From the NCBI GenBank assembly GCA_947167105.1, contig CAMVGU010000003.1, positions 89,843 to 153,842 of the forward strand: a stretch of DNA of 64,000 nucleotides. Direction: 5' to 3'. The DNA is from an uncultured Selenomonas sp. Lineage in GTDB: Bacteria; Bacillota; Negativicutes; Selenomonadales; Selenomonadaceae. Shown here one piece after another: positions 52,659 to 61,786 of the stretch. Below the pieces are notes generated by a model. That model had not been told where the DNA came from, made no database searches, and saw only the letters and a list, made by a program, of their open reading frames with translations. The translations under genes and the position numbers were made by a program. Each line of letters begins with the position of its first letter. Positions within the stretch are counted from its first letter, which is position 1.

Positions 52659-53477
52659 ATGTTATATCAAGAAATCGAGCTTTTTGAGAACCCGAGAGAC
52701 GTTATTATCCCGAAGATTGGATGCCCTCCAAATGAGCCTGAGATGACCAAATTTGAGAGTGCTTTTCTTTCAGGATTATTGAAAAAGTTTAAACCAAAAC
52801 GCATTTTAGAAGTAGGATTAGCTGCTGGAGGAACTTCTGCTATTATCATGCAAACTATGGATATGCTAGGAGTAGACAGCAAGATTTTCTCAGTAGATTT
52901 ATTTAAAGAATTTTATTTGAATAAAGAGCTTGAATCAGGCTATTTGGCTGAAAAAGCAAAAGAACTTCTTCCAGATGTGTATCACAAACGTTTATTAGGT
53001 AAACTTGCATTTGAACAAGTGAATGAGATGGGGGGGGACTTTGACTTTCTTGTACTAGACACAGTACACACAATGCCAGGAGAAATTTTGGATTTTCTTG
53101 CAATTTTACCATATTTGAAAAACAATGCTGTTGTTGTTTTACATGATATTTGTTGTAATGCTATTTCTAAAGATAGGATGTGGGTGAATAAACTATTATT
53201 GAGTTCTGTTACCTCTAATACAAAATTCATGCAACAAGATATCGGACGATTAAACATAAAGTGCCATCCTAATATTGGTGCATTTGTAATTGATGCAAAT
53301 ACAAGAAAGTATATTTCAGATGTATTTTCTGCACTTTCAATTACGTGGATATATATGCCAGAAGATAATTATCTAAACGCATATAGAGAAGAATATTCGA
53401 AGCATTATGATGATGAGTGCGTGTGGTTATATGATGCGGCAATTAAAGTCAATAAGAAAATAAAAGGATGTAAGTAA
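52659..53477 (+). CDS. Class I SAM-dependent methyltransferase
   Basis: 272 residues with a Rossmann-type SAM loop RILEVGLAAGGTSAIIMQ, FSVDLFKEF (acidic loop), DFDFLVLDTVHTMPGE and AVVVLHDIC, in the style of CmcI/Methyltransf_24 enzymes that methylate sugars. Likely O-methylates a glycan residue; target unknown. ATG 52659 has AAGGAG 8 nt upstream; a GTG at 52650 overlaps that RBS. Confidence 0.8.
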   Translation: MLYQEIELFENPRDVIIPKIGCPPNEPEMTKFESAFLSGLLKKFKPKRILEVGLAAGGTSAIIMQTMDMLGVDSKIFSVDLFKEFYLNKELESGYLAEKAKELLPDVYHKRLLGKLAFEQVNEMGGDFDFLVLDTVHTMPGEILDFLAILPYLKNNAVVVLHDICCNAISKDRMWVNKLLLSSVTSNTKFMQQDIGRLNIKCHPNIGAFVIDANTRKYISDVFSALSITWIYMPEDNYLNAYREEYSKHYDDECVWLYDAAIKVNKKIKGCK

Positions 53478-53685
53478 AAGTATCGGGCGTTCAAAATAGA
53501 TAATGCGGTTAGTCGAGCAGAGTACTCATTTACAAGAATGCTTACCTTGAAAAGAGGTTCAGTCACATTTCTATGAGATATGAATAGCACGATGTAAATA
53601 TTCATAAATTTAAAAATGGGATTCTCCTTATCATGGATATGCATCTCACCACAGATATACAATCCACAATAAGGCGAATCCCAAC

Positions 53686-53968
53686 ATGAATTATATATCA
53701 GCAAAAGCTTTTGAGCAACTGGATTTGTTTGCACGCATAGCTCAAGAAAGCCTACCCTAGCGCAGCAGTACCTGTACATTTCCTCGACTCTGGAAGTCTT
53801 TATCAATATAGAGACTGAGCTGCACGCCTCGTGCTCAAACAAAAAGATTTTTTGCTGAAGGGAGAACTGAATATCCTGCTCGCAGATCGCATGTGCTCCG
53901 AATACGAAGGAAAACTCCATAGGCCGAGTTTAACGATTATCAAAACCATACGGAAGGATCCTGAATAG
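53686..53968 (+). pseudogene. Frameshifted gene remnant of unknown family
   Basis: Protein-like stretches in three frames follow one another: MNYISAKAFEQLDLFARIAQ, then QYLYISSTLEVFINIETEL, then LVLKQKDFLLKGELNILLAD ending in a TAG at 53966-53968. Their order and composition suggest one degraded gene. Family not recognised. Bases 53478-53685 hold nothing I can support. The IS5-family element starts immediately downstream. Confidence 0.4.
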
Positions 53969-53978
53969 GAAGACTTAA

Positions 53979-55241
53979 GGAAACACTGATTAAGTCCCCA
54001 AAAAAGCAGCGTGAGTGACTTGTTCTCATATTTCGTGAATTTATGCACTGACAGTTCATCTTGATACTCGAAATGAGCCTGTATTTGCTTCCGACGCTCC
54101 AAATTTGCGGGGATTTCCCGCAAGTGGGCGCACTCATCCCATAGCAAGGCAAAAATCTCTTTGCCTGCCTGACCGTGCGCACATCAGAAGATTTGCTGAT
54201 GCAAACAAAATATGGAACATGTGGAGGTTTTTCTTCAAGCCGCGATACCTGGTTTTTGCACAATGAAAAAAATTCTTCACGATATGGAAGGGGTGCTCTA
54301 CTTTGCAGCGAACAGAAGACTTGTCATGCTCGATTTTCTTGTCCCAGTTGAAGCCGCCATAGCGATTGGTCAACCGATTCTGCGAGGGACGTGCGGCAAT
54401 GCGGTATTCCACTTGCGAGAGATGCTCGTCATTTTTGATTTCATCACGCTTTTCGATTCCGAGATACCCGGAATCCGCATATACTGTGTGGTCATCTTCG
54501 CGCACCAGATGATGCGTCTCGACGATGTCATGCGTGTTGGCTGCTGTGGCCGTTATGGTATGGACATAGCCTGTGCCGGCGTCCGCTCCGGAATGGCTCT
54601 TCATCCCGAAATGCCATTGGTTGCCCTTCTTGGTCTGATGCATTTCCGGATCGCGAGCCTTGTTTTTGTTTTTGGTCGAGCTAGGAGCCCGCACAATGGT
54701 GGCATCCACAATCGTTCCGCCATGCATGATCAATCCGGAATGATCCAGGCGCTCCCTGATATCCACAAACAGCTTTTCAGCAATGTCGTGCTTCTCAAGG
54801 AGATGACGGAACTTGAGCAATGTGGTAGCGTCGGGAACCCACTCGTGCGTGAAATCTATGCCCAGAAAATTCTTCATCGCATAGCTATCGTACACAGCAT
54901 CTTCCATACCCTCGTCAGACAAGCCGAACCAGTTTTGCATCAGATACATACGGAGCATGGTTTCTGCGCCAATCGGCCTGCGTCCGTGCGTCCCTTTCGG
55001 ATAATAAGGCTCTATCATGTCGACCCAGTCCTGCCAGGGAATCATCTCGTCCATCGACGCGAGGAATTGTTCGCGCCGAGTCCGACGGCTGCGATTGTCA
55101 TATTCGTAATCTGTAAAACTGGTTTGCCGATCCATAGTGGTTCCTCCTAGCAGGATTAATAGTTTCTTCGATTATTTTACCACATTATCAAGCGGAATCG
55201 AACAAAATCAACGCAATGATGCTGAATTAATCAGTATTTCC
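53979..55241. mobile_element. IS5-family insertion sequence
   Basis: About 1.26 kb bounded by TTAA on both sides. The ends, including TTAA, are TTAAGGAAACACTGATTAA and TTAATCAGTATTTCCTTAA, inverted repeats with one mismatch over 19 bp. The TTAA fits a duplicated YTAR-type target of the IS5 family. It carries one intact transposase on the minus strand and separates the methyltransferase from the next glycan gene. Near-perfect ends and an intact transposase suggest it is active or recent. Confidence 0.88.
54134..55135 (-). CDS. IS5-family transposase
   Basis: 333-residue DDE transposase. N-terminal DUF772-like region (RPIGAETMLRMYLMQNWFGLSDEGMEDAVYD), then catalytic-core segments GGTIVDATIVRAPSS (first Asp), TVYADSGYLGIEKRDE (second Asp) and the YREK-like region ending VRCKVEHPFHIVKNFF (Glu). 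RBS AGGAGGAACC. Intact length for the IS5 subgroup. Confidence 0.95.
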   Translation of the reverse strand: MDRQTSFTDYEYDNRSRRTRREQFLASMDEMIPWQDWVDMIEPYYPKGTHGRRPIGAETMLRMYLMQNWFGLSDEGMEDAVYDSYAMKNFLGIDFTHEWVPDATTLLKFRHLLEKHDIAEKLFVDIRERLDHSGLIMHGGTIVDATIVRAPSSTKNKNKARDPEMHQTKKGNQWHFGMKSHSGADAGTGYVHTITATAANTHDIVETHHLVREDDHTVYADSGYLGIEKRDEIKNDEHLSQVEYRIAARPSQNRLTNRYGGFNWDKKIEHDKSSVRCKVEHPFHIVKNFFHCAKTRYRGLKKNLHMFHILFASANLLMCARSGRQRDFCLAMG

Positions 55242-55283
55242 TTAAACAAAATAAAACGCATGTACGGAATAAGATGGAAGTTT

Positions 55284-56057
55284 ATGATGGAAAGGATGAA
55301 TCATTCTATGAAAGATGTTTTGAAGAATAAAAAGGCAACGAGCGGTATTTCTTTTGGAATAGGATTTGCATTCTTATATTTTTCAACTCTTTTTCAAGAT
55401 CAAGGATTTGGGAAACAGATATGTGAGTCTTTAGCTCAGGTATTTTTTATTGCTATTCCTGTTACTTTTATAACTTCATATCTTTCGGACTGCTCAACTG
55501 AAAATCTTATAAAGAATTTTTTGCCGATTTGCAATAAGTGTCAGCAATATGGATTAATAGATATTTTAGATTGTTTTCCAATGGAAGATGAGAAATTTCG
55601 AAATGAATTTGTAGTAAGTAAAGAGTTTATTTTGGTGATGAATGATGGAAAACAATTTTTTTCTAATAATAGTGAATTGATTGATAAAAGGCTGAAAAAT
55701 GAAAGGGAAATAAATGTCATTCTTCTTGATTATAATAATAGCAAGTTAATGGAAATACTGACAAAGAAAAATGGACACGAAGGAAATTATTATAAAGACA
55801 AAATAGCTGATGTTATAAAGTATCATTTAAGTAATGATAGAATACATGTTCATCTGAATTCATTTTATAATACAATGGCTATATTAGTGACAGACAACTA
55901 CGCTATTATTAGCCTATATCGTGAGGCTCTTGGAAAAGGAAAAGTTCCTCATTTTGTATTTAAGAATAATGGAAGCGATGGTGAATATGCTAAGATATTG
56001 AGGGATGTTAAAGAATTATATAATAATCGATCCAATGGCCTTGACGAGAAGTTGTAA
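55284..56057 (+). CDS. Hypothetical membrane protein next to the IS right end
   Basis: 257 residues, very A+T-rich. Two hydrophobic segments (GISFGIGFAFLYFSTLF and VFFIAIPVTFITSYL) near the N-terminus are followed by a soluble domain with IHVHLNSFYNTMAILVTDNY and VPHFVFKN. No family assigned. The start is uncertain: ATG 55284 has GGAAG just upstream, but 55260 and 55308 are possible, and the original N-terminus may have been removed by the IS. Confidence 0.55.
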   Translation: MMERMNHSMKDVLKNKKATSGISFGIGFAFLYFSTLFQDQGFGKQICESLAQVFFIAIPVTFITSYLSDCSTENLIKNFLPICNKCQQYGLIDILDCFPMEDEKFRNEFVVSKEFILVMNDGKQFFSNNSELIDKRLKNEREINVILLDYNNSKLMEILTKKNGHEGNYYKDKIADVIKYHLSNDRIHVHLNSFYNTMAILVTDNYAIISLYREALGKGKVPHFVFKNNGSDGEYAKILRDVKELYNNRSNGLDEKL

Positions 56058-56145
56058 TTAGCCTTATTTGCGTGATGCACATAACATGGTGTAAGCGTAT
56101 AACTGTTGCAAAGGTGAGATCAGAAATGGATGAAAAGGAATTCAA

Positions 56146-57420
56146 GTGGGAGCATCACGGGAAGGGGATACCTTTATCGGAAAATGCAGCTATGGATACA
56201 AGGCGTTTCTCAAGCCTTTCGTAAAGAACTGTCGATCGATCGGGAGTTTTTGTTCCATTGCTGTTGGTGCGCATATTTTGGATAATCATCCTCTACTGGT
56301 TACGACTTCCCCTGTGCTGGATATGGGAGAGCCCTTTGTTACGGACAAAAAAGAACATGAGAGGCGGCTTGATTTTTGCAAGCAATATGGGACGTACATG
56401 CATAATCTATTTGGTTCGGAAATCCGAAATAACGGGGAAACGGTCATAGGCAATGATGTGTGGATTGGATTCAATGCCCTGCTCATCCCCGGCGTTACCA
56501 TTGGGGATGGAGCCATTGTAGCGGCGGGAGCCGTTGTGACAAAGGATGTGATGCCTTATGCGGTTGTGGGAGGTGTGCCGGCACGCCTCATCAGGAAAAG
56601 GTTCTCCGATGAGGATATCTACAAGTTTCTCTGTATTCGCTGGTGGGATTGGAGCCGAGAGGAGTTTGAGGCGAGGATTGAGGATTTCTATCGGCCTCGT
56701 TTTTTTGTGGATAAGTACTATAGCCAGTGGCTCTCGTTGAAAGGGAAGCATCCCGGAAATAGCGGGAAAATGGTTATGCCGTTGCAGGCGGTGGTTACCC
56801 GACGTACGGCTTCGGTCATAGCCTGCGTGAGATTCTTCGAGTCTGGTGCGGAACATGTGTATCTGGCAGAAGAGGATGGTACGTATACAGGTTTGGCAGC
56901 CGTCAGAAACCAAGGCAGTATCTGTCGCTCTTCAAGGGGCAATTGGCAGGTGGTTTTTCGGCAGATACCGGCCATTGTGTTTGATTTGCCCATATGTCAG
57001 GAACATCTTTCTGCTTTGATGCAGGTTGGTGATCACCTCTTTGCGGAGCATCCGGATATAAGAGAATTTCCCATCACGGACAGTGGGGGCAGGCTGCGAT
57101 GCATTGCCAGAGTGTTTTGGCAGGGGCATGATCTGGCACTGGATTGGGAGGCAGTGAAGGAGTGGCCGAAGGACTTGCCTCAGGGAAAACTTTTTATTTC
57201 TTCGCTCAAAAATCCCTTGCTTCAAGCATTTGTTCAGGCATGGCAAGGCAAGCTGGACTTGGAGGAGCTTTCCCCCGTGAATTATGCGGCGGTGCTTTCC
57301 GGAGCAGCCGACGGCACATTGCTTTACGATTCAGATATTTTTCCGGACTGTCCGAAGATGAGCATTTGGGAAATAGGGTGGCGAATGCTGGCCGTCTATG
57401 GAAAAGGAAATGGCAGGTAG
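56146..57420 (+). CDS. CatB-like hexapeptide O-acetyltransferase with extra C-terminal domain (5' frameshift)
   Basis: 424 residues in the open frame. About 5-170 is a left-handed beta-helix acyltransferase: [74 protein letters not shown]. The C-terminal 210 residues are a domain I do not recognise. The expected N-terminus ([14 protein letters not shown]) is encoded from ATG 56126, which has a good RBS (AAAGGTGAG), but in another frame; one base missing in the GGGG at 56164-56167 would join them. It may be a pseudogene, a sequencing error or have a shortened start. Likely O-acetylates a glycan residue. Confidence 0.78.
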   Translation: MGASREGDTFIGKCSYGYKAFLKPFVKNCRSIGSFCSIAVGAHILDNHPLLVTTSPVLDMGEPFVTDKKEHERRLDFCKQYGTYMHNLFGSEIRNNGETVIGNDVWIGFNALLIPGVTIGDGAIVAAGAVVTKDVMPYAVVGGVPARLIRKRFSDEDIYKFLCIRWWDWSREEFEARIEDFYRPRFFVDKYYSQWLSLKGKHPGNSGKMVMPLQAVVTRRTASVIACVRFFESGAEHVYLAEEDGTYTGLAAVRNQGSICRSSRGNWQVVFRQIPAIVFDLPICQEHLSALMQVGDHLFAEHPDIREFPITDSGGRLRCIARVFWQGHDLALDWEAVKEWPKDLPQGKLFISSLKNPLLQAFVQAWQGKLDLEELSPVNYAAVLSGAADGTLLYDSDIFPDCPKMSIWEIGWRMLAVYGKGNGR

Positions 57421-57498
57421 CACTCTAGGGGGACAACATCCCCAAGCGAGCATAATTTATGAGAAGATTTTGGAGCCTTATATGTGAGGAGCGTTTTT

Positions 57499-58731
57499 AT
57501 GAAAATAGCAGTCGCGGGTATTGGCTATGTGGGACTATCGCTTGCGGTTTTGCTGGCACGTCAGCATGATGTGGTGTCGGTGGATATCAATGAGCGTCGG
57601 GTAGCGATGCTGAATCGAGGTGAGAGCCCGATCGAAGATGCGGAGATCAAGGAGCAGTTGAACATGGGGAAATTGCATCTGACCGCTACAACGGACGGAG
57701 TCCGAGCGTATCGAGAAGCAGATTTTGTAATTGTCGCGACTCCTACGAACTATGACACCGATCGAAATTATTTTGACACGTCTTCTGTGGAGGCGGTGCT
57801 CAAATTGGTGCGTGACTGTGATTCCAACGCATGGGTGGTGATTAAGAGCACTATCCCAGTGGGGTTTACGGAATATATCCGGCAGCATCTTGGCATGGAG
57901 AGAGTTATCTTCAGCCCGGAATTTTTGCGGGAAAGCCGGGCACTCTACGATAATCTGCATCCCAGCCGTATTATTGTGGGCGCGGATCTTGCATGTGCTG
58001 CGCAGGAACAGGCGGCAATAACTTTCCTGCAGCTGTTGCAGGAAGCGGCACTCGACGAAAATGTGCCGTCTTTCTTGATGGGCTCCACGGAGGCCGAAGC
58101 GGTAAAGCTCTTTGCAAACACTTATCTGGCCATGCGGGTAGCGTATTTTAACGAGATGGATACCTATGCTCTTTCCCAAGGATTGGATACGCGGCGCATC
58201 ATCGAGGGTGTTTGCTCGGATCCGCGCATCGGGCAGGGCTACAACAATCCTTCTTTTGGGTATGGCGGCTATTGCCTGCCGAAGGATTCCAAGCAACTTC
58301 TGGCAAATTTCGCAGATCTGCCGGAGAACTTGGTAAAAGCGATTGTACAGGCCAATCGCACGCGCAAGGATTACCTGACGAGACAGGTGCTTTTGATGGC
58401 CGGCTGCCAAGAAGATGAAAATGGGGACTGGATCAAGGATGACAAAGCACCTACGATTGGTGTTTACCGTCTGACCATGAAGACAAACAGCGACAACTTC
58501 CGCCAAAGTGCCGTGCAGGGCATCATCAAGAGATTGCGCGGTGAAGGGGCAACAGTACTCATCTATGAGCCGGGAATGCCGGAGGGAAGAACCATGTATG
58601 GCAACCGGGTTACTCATGATCTGGCCGAGCTGAAGAAGAAAAGCCAGGTAATTGTGGCGAACCGCATGCAGAGTGAGCTTGAAGATGTTCGGGAGAAGGT
58701 ATTTACGAGGGATTTGTTTCATCGGGATTGA
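57499..58731 (+). CDS. ugd: UDP-glucose 6-dehydrogenase
   Basis: 410-residue enzyme making UDP-glucuronate. NAD loop AVAGIGYVGLSLAVLLARQ, the acidic VVSVDINERRVA, VIKSTIPVGFTEYI, FSPEFLRES, and the catalytic Cys in FGYGGYCLPKDSKQL (about 255) are all present, and the C-terminal UDP-binding domain is complete. RBS GAGGAG 7 nt before ATG 57499. It supplies a uronic acid donor to this glycan locus. Confidence 0.95.
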   Translation: MKIAVAGIGYVGLSLAVLLARQHDVVSVDINERRVAMLNRGESPIEDAEIKEQLNMGKLHLTATTDGVRAYREADFVIVATPTNYDTDRNYFDTSSVEAVLKLVRDCDSNAWVVIKSTIPVGFTEYIRQHLGMERVIFSPEFLRESRALYDNLHPSRIIVGADLACAAQEQAAITFLQLLQEAALDENVPSFLMGSTEAEAVKLFANTYLAMRVAYFNEMDTYALSQGLDTRRIIEGVCSDPRIGQGYNNPSFGYGGYCLPKDSKQLLANFADLPENLVKAIVQANRTRKDYLTRQVLLMAGCQEDENGDWIKDDKAPTIGVYRLTMKTNSDNFRQSAVQGIIKRLRGEGATVLIYEPGMPEGRTMYGNRVTHDLAELKKKSQVIVANRMQSELEDVREKVFTRDLFHRD

Positions 58732-59071
58732 GGAGTAGGGAAGCCTTGCTGCCTTTTTCCCCTAATCTCCTTGGCTAGCTTGACTGCCCGTTTTTTGAAA
58801 TCCAAAAACAAATCTTGGGTAGAAATAGAATTCGCTTTTATATATGTGGTATAATATTCATGGAATAAAGCATCCATCTCCGTTTAATAAGATGAAGCTT
58901 TCATCATAATTAAACGGAGATGGATTATGTTATTAATGTGAATTAGAAAACCCATCATTCTAAATGAGAATCGGTGGTCATCCGTATATAGGTGATGCGA
59001 AATAATTTTATATACGAGGTTGGAATACCATAGCTAAAAGGTATACAGGAAAATTGGCGCAGAACTCCCAG
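58732..59071. other. Non-coding region with an extended -10 promoter
   Basis: 340 bp without a gene. TGGTATAAT (58847-58855) is an extended -10 element and precedes a long hairpin. It may include the left end of the degenerate IS whose transposase follows, but I could not define that end. Confidence 0.4.
58872..58925. repeat. 54-bp perfect-stem palindrome
   Basis: ATCCATCTCCGTTTAAT (58872-58888) is the exact inverse of 58909-58925. The interior contains GATGAA-GCT-TTCATC, so nearly the whole segment can fold. It lies about 17 bp downstream of an extended -10 promoter and no U-run follows. Confidence 0.8.
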
Positions 59072-59099
59072 CCCCTGAAAAACCAAATTTTTTCAGGGG
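59072..59099. terminator. Bidirectional terminator at the transposase 3' end
   Basis: CCCCTGAAAAA pairs with TTTTTTCAGGGG; A- and T-runs are within the stem on both sides. It lies directly after the transposase stop codon. Confidence 0.75.
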
Positions 59100-60191
59100 T
59101 CAAGCACTCTCACGTTTGTGATTGCGCCAGGCATCTACGTGGATGACGGATATTATGGCGAATAACCGAATATACCACATCATAGAAGAGTGATGGTGCC
59201 CTTCTTCCAGTAGCCCGTCGATCTTTATGCGTTTGTTGGCTCGTTCGGCAGATGTGCGCTTGTTGTAGATCTGCTTCCACTGAGTCGAACCTCGTGGAGG
59301 ATCGCAGAAAAGACGTGGATCATCCTTGAGGCTTATATTCACGACACGACCATAAGTGGAATTGGTACAGCGATTGTCGCACATGCATAACCCTTCGGCG
59401 TATTTAGTCTTTGGGCAAATATATTTGGCTCTGTGTCGCTTCTTGTCAGTGTCATTGGGCTTCATAGGAAGTCCCAGAGGGCAGATTGGTACACCGTCAT
59501 TTCCAATGGTATATCCCTTGTCCTCAGCAGATTTCGTACCGCGAGGGTTCAAGTCTATGAAGGGCGTTATGCTGCTTTTGCTGCACATCTTGTACACGGC
59601 GGCTGCATCGTGTGCAGAATCAAGGATCAAAGCGGAAATATTCCAGTCAGCGAAGAACGCCTTGATGCAGGCGAGTCCGTGCAGCATGGAAGGAAGGTCA
59701 TGGCGGGAAGCACGCTCCAGGATAGGGAAGACCGGCAGTCCTGAGTTTGCATCTGTGATGAGATAGAGGTTATAGCCGTAGTAGAAGAAGTTTCTGGACG
59801 AATCCCAGCCCCAATTGGCATCGGGCTGGGAGAACCAGCGCTTGTGACAGCATTTGTCAATGCTCTGTTTATGGCAATCGCAGATAGAGTGGCTGCGCTC
59901 ACGGTTGGATACGACCACGGGAGTGCCGTCTCCTGCCAGAACCATATTCTTGGTATTCAGGAGGCCTTTGCGTATTGAGCCGGCAAGGAAGATACGGCTG
60001 AAGATTTCACCGATGATGAAAAGCTTGATTTTGAGGATGCCTCCGGCGCCGTGCCCCTCGAAATATTTGATGATGGTGGCAGCATGATCTTTGTCGAAGG
60101 ACGGAGACTTTTCGCCATTGCCCTTTCCTTTAGGAGGTTTCTTCCTTCGATAACGTAGGTGAGGCAAGAAGTTGTTGCAGCCTGGCCACAA
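59100..60191 (-). pseudogene. 5'-truncated DDE transposase of an IS
   Basis: 363 codons of a DDE transposase: LAGDGTPVVVSNRERS (first catalytic Asp), GYNLYLITDANSGLPVFPI, ALILDSAHDAAAVY (second Asp), and a C-terminal KRTSAERANKRIK with the likely Glu. The start TTG at 60191 is at the junction with glycan DNA, and the usual N-terminal domain is missing, so the right part of the IS has been deleted. IS family not assigned with certainty (IS4/IS1182-like). Confidence 0.75.
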
Positions 60192-60194
60192 GCG

Positions 60195-60597
60195 ATGGAA
60201 GAAGTCATGAGATTGAGATTGTTACCCTGACTTCTGTATGTGAGCAGTATGCCAGAGGGAAGGAAATTCACTTCTTGAAGATCGATGTGGAAGAGGCTGA
60301 GAAAAAGTCCTTGAAGGGATGAATTTTGAGCGTTTCAGGCCTTGGATTGTGGTTATTGAGGTGGGTTGCAAAACAGAAATAGAGTGGGAAGGACTTATAA
60401 TTGACTTTGGCTATAGATATACTCTTTATGACGGTATAAATCGTTATTATGTAGCTGAGGAGAAGTTTTCAGATCTGGGTAAAACATGCTCTAGGCCAGC
60501 GGGTTCATTGGATGTTTATGAAAAGGCAGAGCATCGCAGACTTCGTTTGTGGTATGAAGAGCTATTGGGACGGTACGCGGAATTAAGAGATAGGTGA
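60195..60597 (+). pseudogene. C-terminal remnant of an FkbM-family methyltransferase
   Basis: Two frames together give an FkbM-type end: SHEIEIVTLTSVCEQYARGK then IHFLKIDVEEAEKKSLKG (the DVEG-like acidic loop) up to 60318; then from 60319 MNFERFRPWIVVIE and FGYRYTLYDGINRYYVAEEK. The switch needs one extra base in GGG at 60316-60318. The 5' half is replaced by the truncated transposase. The loss of FkbM function is therefore likely. Confidence 0.75.
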
Positions 60598-60618
60598 GGG
60601 AGATTTGGAGGCTTACTT

Positions 60619-61008
60619 ATGCTGGATGAAAGCAAATCAGAAGTTGGCGTTACAGCTGATGAGGTGAGGTATGCGTATAATTTTATCTTTTGTAGAGAGC
60701 CAGAGTCGAAAGAAGTTATTGAAGAGCACAGGAAAAGTGTAGCTTCTGTTATGGATTTACGGAAAAGATTTATGGATAGTGATGAGTTTAGAGATTTAAT
60801 GGGGTTGGCAAGGTGTAAACTCAACAGTCAATATATGCCAGAAAGAGCAAAAACACGATTTAATTATTCTGATCTTAACTGTAGGATAGAAGCTATCGAC
60901 ACAGGACAAATTTTTGAAATAGCCAATAAAATAAATATTCCCACTTACTCTACAGATAGCTTAACTAAAGAATTTTTGAAGGAAAATTATTGTAGAGTTG
61001 CGCTATGA
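60619..61008 (+). CDS. Protein with FkbM-associated N-terminal domain
   Basis: 129 residues. The first 55 (VTADEVRYAYNFIFCREPES, LRKRFMDSDEFRDLM) match the helical domain often found in front of FkbM methyltransferases and some glycosyltransferases in glycan loci. The remaining 75 residues are not recognised and no methyltransferase motif follows, so it may be truncated. GGAGG is 9 nt before the ATG. Confidence 0.55.
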   Translation: MLDESKSEVGVTADEVRYAYNFIFCREPESKEVIEEHRKSVASVMDLRKRFMDSDEFRDLMGLARCKLNSQYMPERAKTRFNYSDLNCRIEAIDTGQIFEIANKINIPTYSTDSLTKEFLKENYCRVAL

Positions 61009-61136
61009 TGGCGATGTTAGAGCAAAATATATAAGTGTTTCATGAAAAGTTGGTTTAATGATTTTTGAGTCATCTACTTAGGTTGTAGATGGCTCAGATT
61101 TTTCGTTACGTGATTGAGCAAAGAGGTAAAAGCTAT

Positions 61137-61538
61137 ATGAGGATGCGATTGGTATGCAAATACAGGCTGGTCAAGCACGGGCGCAAATTTCATATTTCGT
61201 CAGGCCCTATTCTTTGTGATGCATTTCGCATGCGCGCCGAAGATAAATTTCATTCGGAACGGATGGGAGATATTGATGAGCAGCAACCACTGGCGAAAAA
61301 AGATTCCTTTAATCCACTGGAAATGAGAATGCTTTGCGCCAAGCTGGGGAGAAGTGTCTGCCAAGAATGTGTGGAAAGATTATATGCCGATTGTGCACAG
61401 CTTCCCCAAGGCAGGGATGATGATAGTCTGTCCAAATATGTTTTTCTTGAGAACAGCGAAACTGGAGAAATTCATCTGGTGGAGCTTTCTGATGATATGG
61501 AAGAAGACTTGATGGACGATTTAACGGAAGAACCGTGA
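61137..61538 (+). CDS. Hypothetical Cys-pair protein
   Basis: 133 residues, basic at the N-terminus (MRMRLVCKYRLVKHGRKF) and very acidic at the C-terminus. A central segment LCAKLGRSVCQECVERLY has a CxxC. AAAGAGGT precedes ATG 61137. The next small gene encodes a related segment. Function unknown. Confidence 0.6.
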   Translation: MRMRLVCKYRLVKHGRKFHISSGPILCDAFRMRAEDKFHSERMGDIDEQQPLAKKDSFNPLEMRMLCAKLGRSVCQECVERLYADCAQLPQGRDDDSLSKYVFLENSETGEIHLVELSDDMEEDLMDDLTEEP

Positions 61539-61550
61539 GAGGTGACCGAT

Positions 61551-61718
61551 GTGTACAGCGCTTGTCAAAAATTGTCCTTGGCTGAGGGAGAGATTATCGA
61601 GGAACTGCTGGATGGGGATGAACGCTCTGTGTTTAGTGAAGAGGAAGCAAGGCTGATTGGTGCAAAATTAGGAAGGCGCTTTTGCGGGGTCTGTGCCAGT
61701 CATTTGTATAGGACATAG
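61551..61718 (+). CDS. Small Cys-pair protein, paralog of the preceding gene
   Basis: 55 residues starting at GTG with GAGAGGTGA 5-6 nt upstream. The C-terminal IGAKLGRRFCGVCASHLY parallels LCAKLGRSVCQECVERLY of the upstream protein, including CxxC and a following Leu-Tyr. It starts 12 nt after the preceding stop. The shared motif supports coding, although the frame is short. Confidence 0.6.
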   Translation: MYSACQKLSLAEGEIIEELLDGDERSVFSEEEARLIGAKLGRRFCGVCASHLYRT

Positions 61719-61754
61719 GACGGCTTGACACAGGAAGAGGCTGTTGCTCCTGAA

Positions 61755-61782
61755 AATAAAAGCTCCCGCCGGGGCGGGAGCT
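61755..61782 (-). terminator. Rho-independent terminator of Rpn copy 1
   Basis: AGCTCCCGCC-GG-GGCGGGAGCT (61761-61782) is a perfect palindrome; on the minus strand it is followed by TTTTATTTTC. Confidence 0.85.
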
Positions 61783-61786
61783 AGGG

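Noticed and set aside
53405..53920. A 171-codon minus-strand frame next to the IS5 element
   Set aside because: Low-complexity hydrophobic composition, no RBS or domain, and it overlaps the plus-strand methyltransferase end and the decayed gene.
56164..56167. Phase variation by the G-run in the acetyltransferase gene
   Set aside because: A run of only four G residues is too short for typical slipped-strand switching; mutation or sequencing error is simpler.
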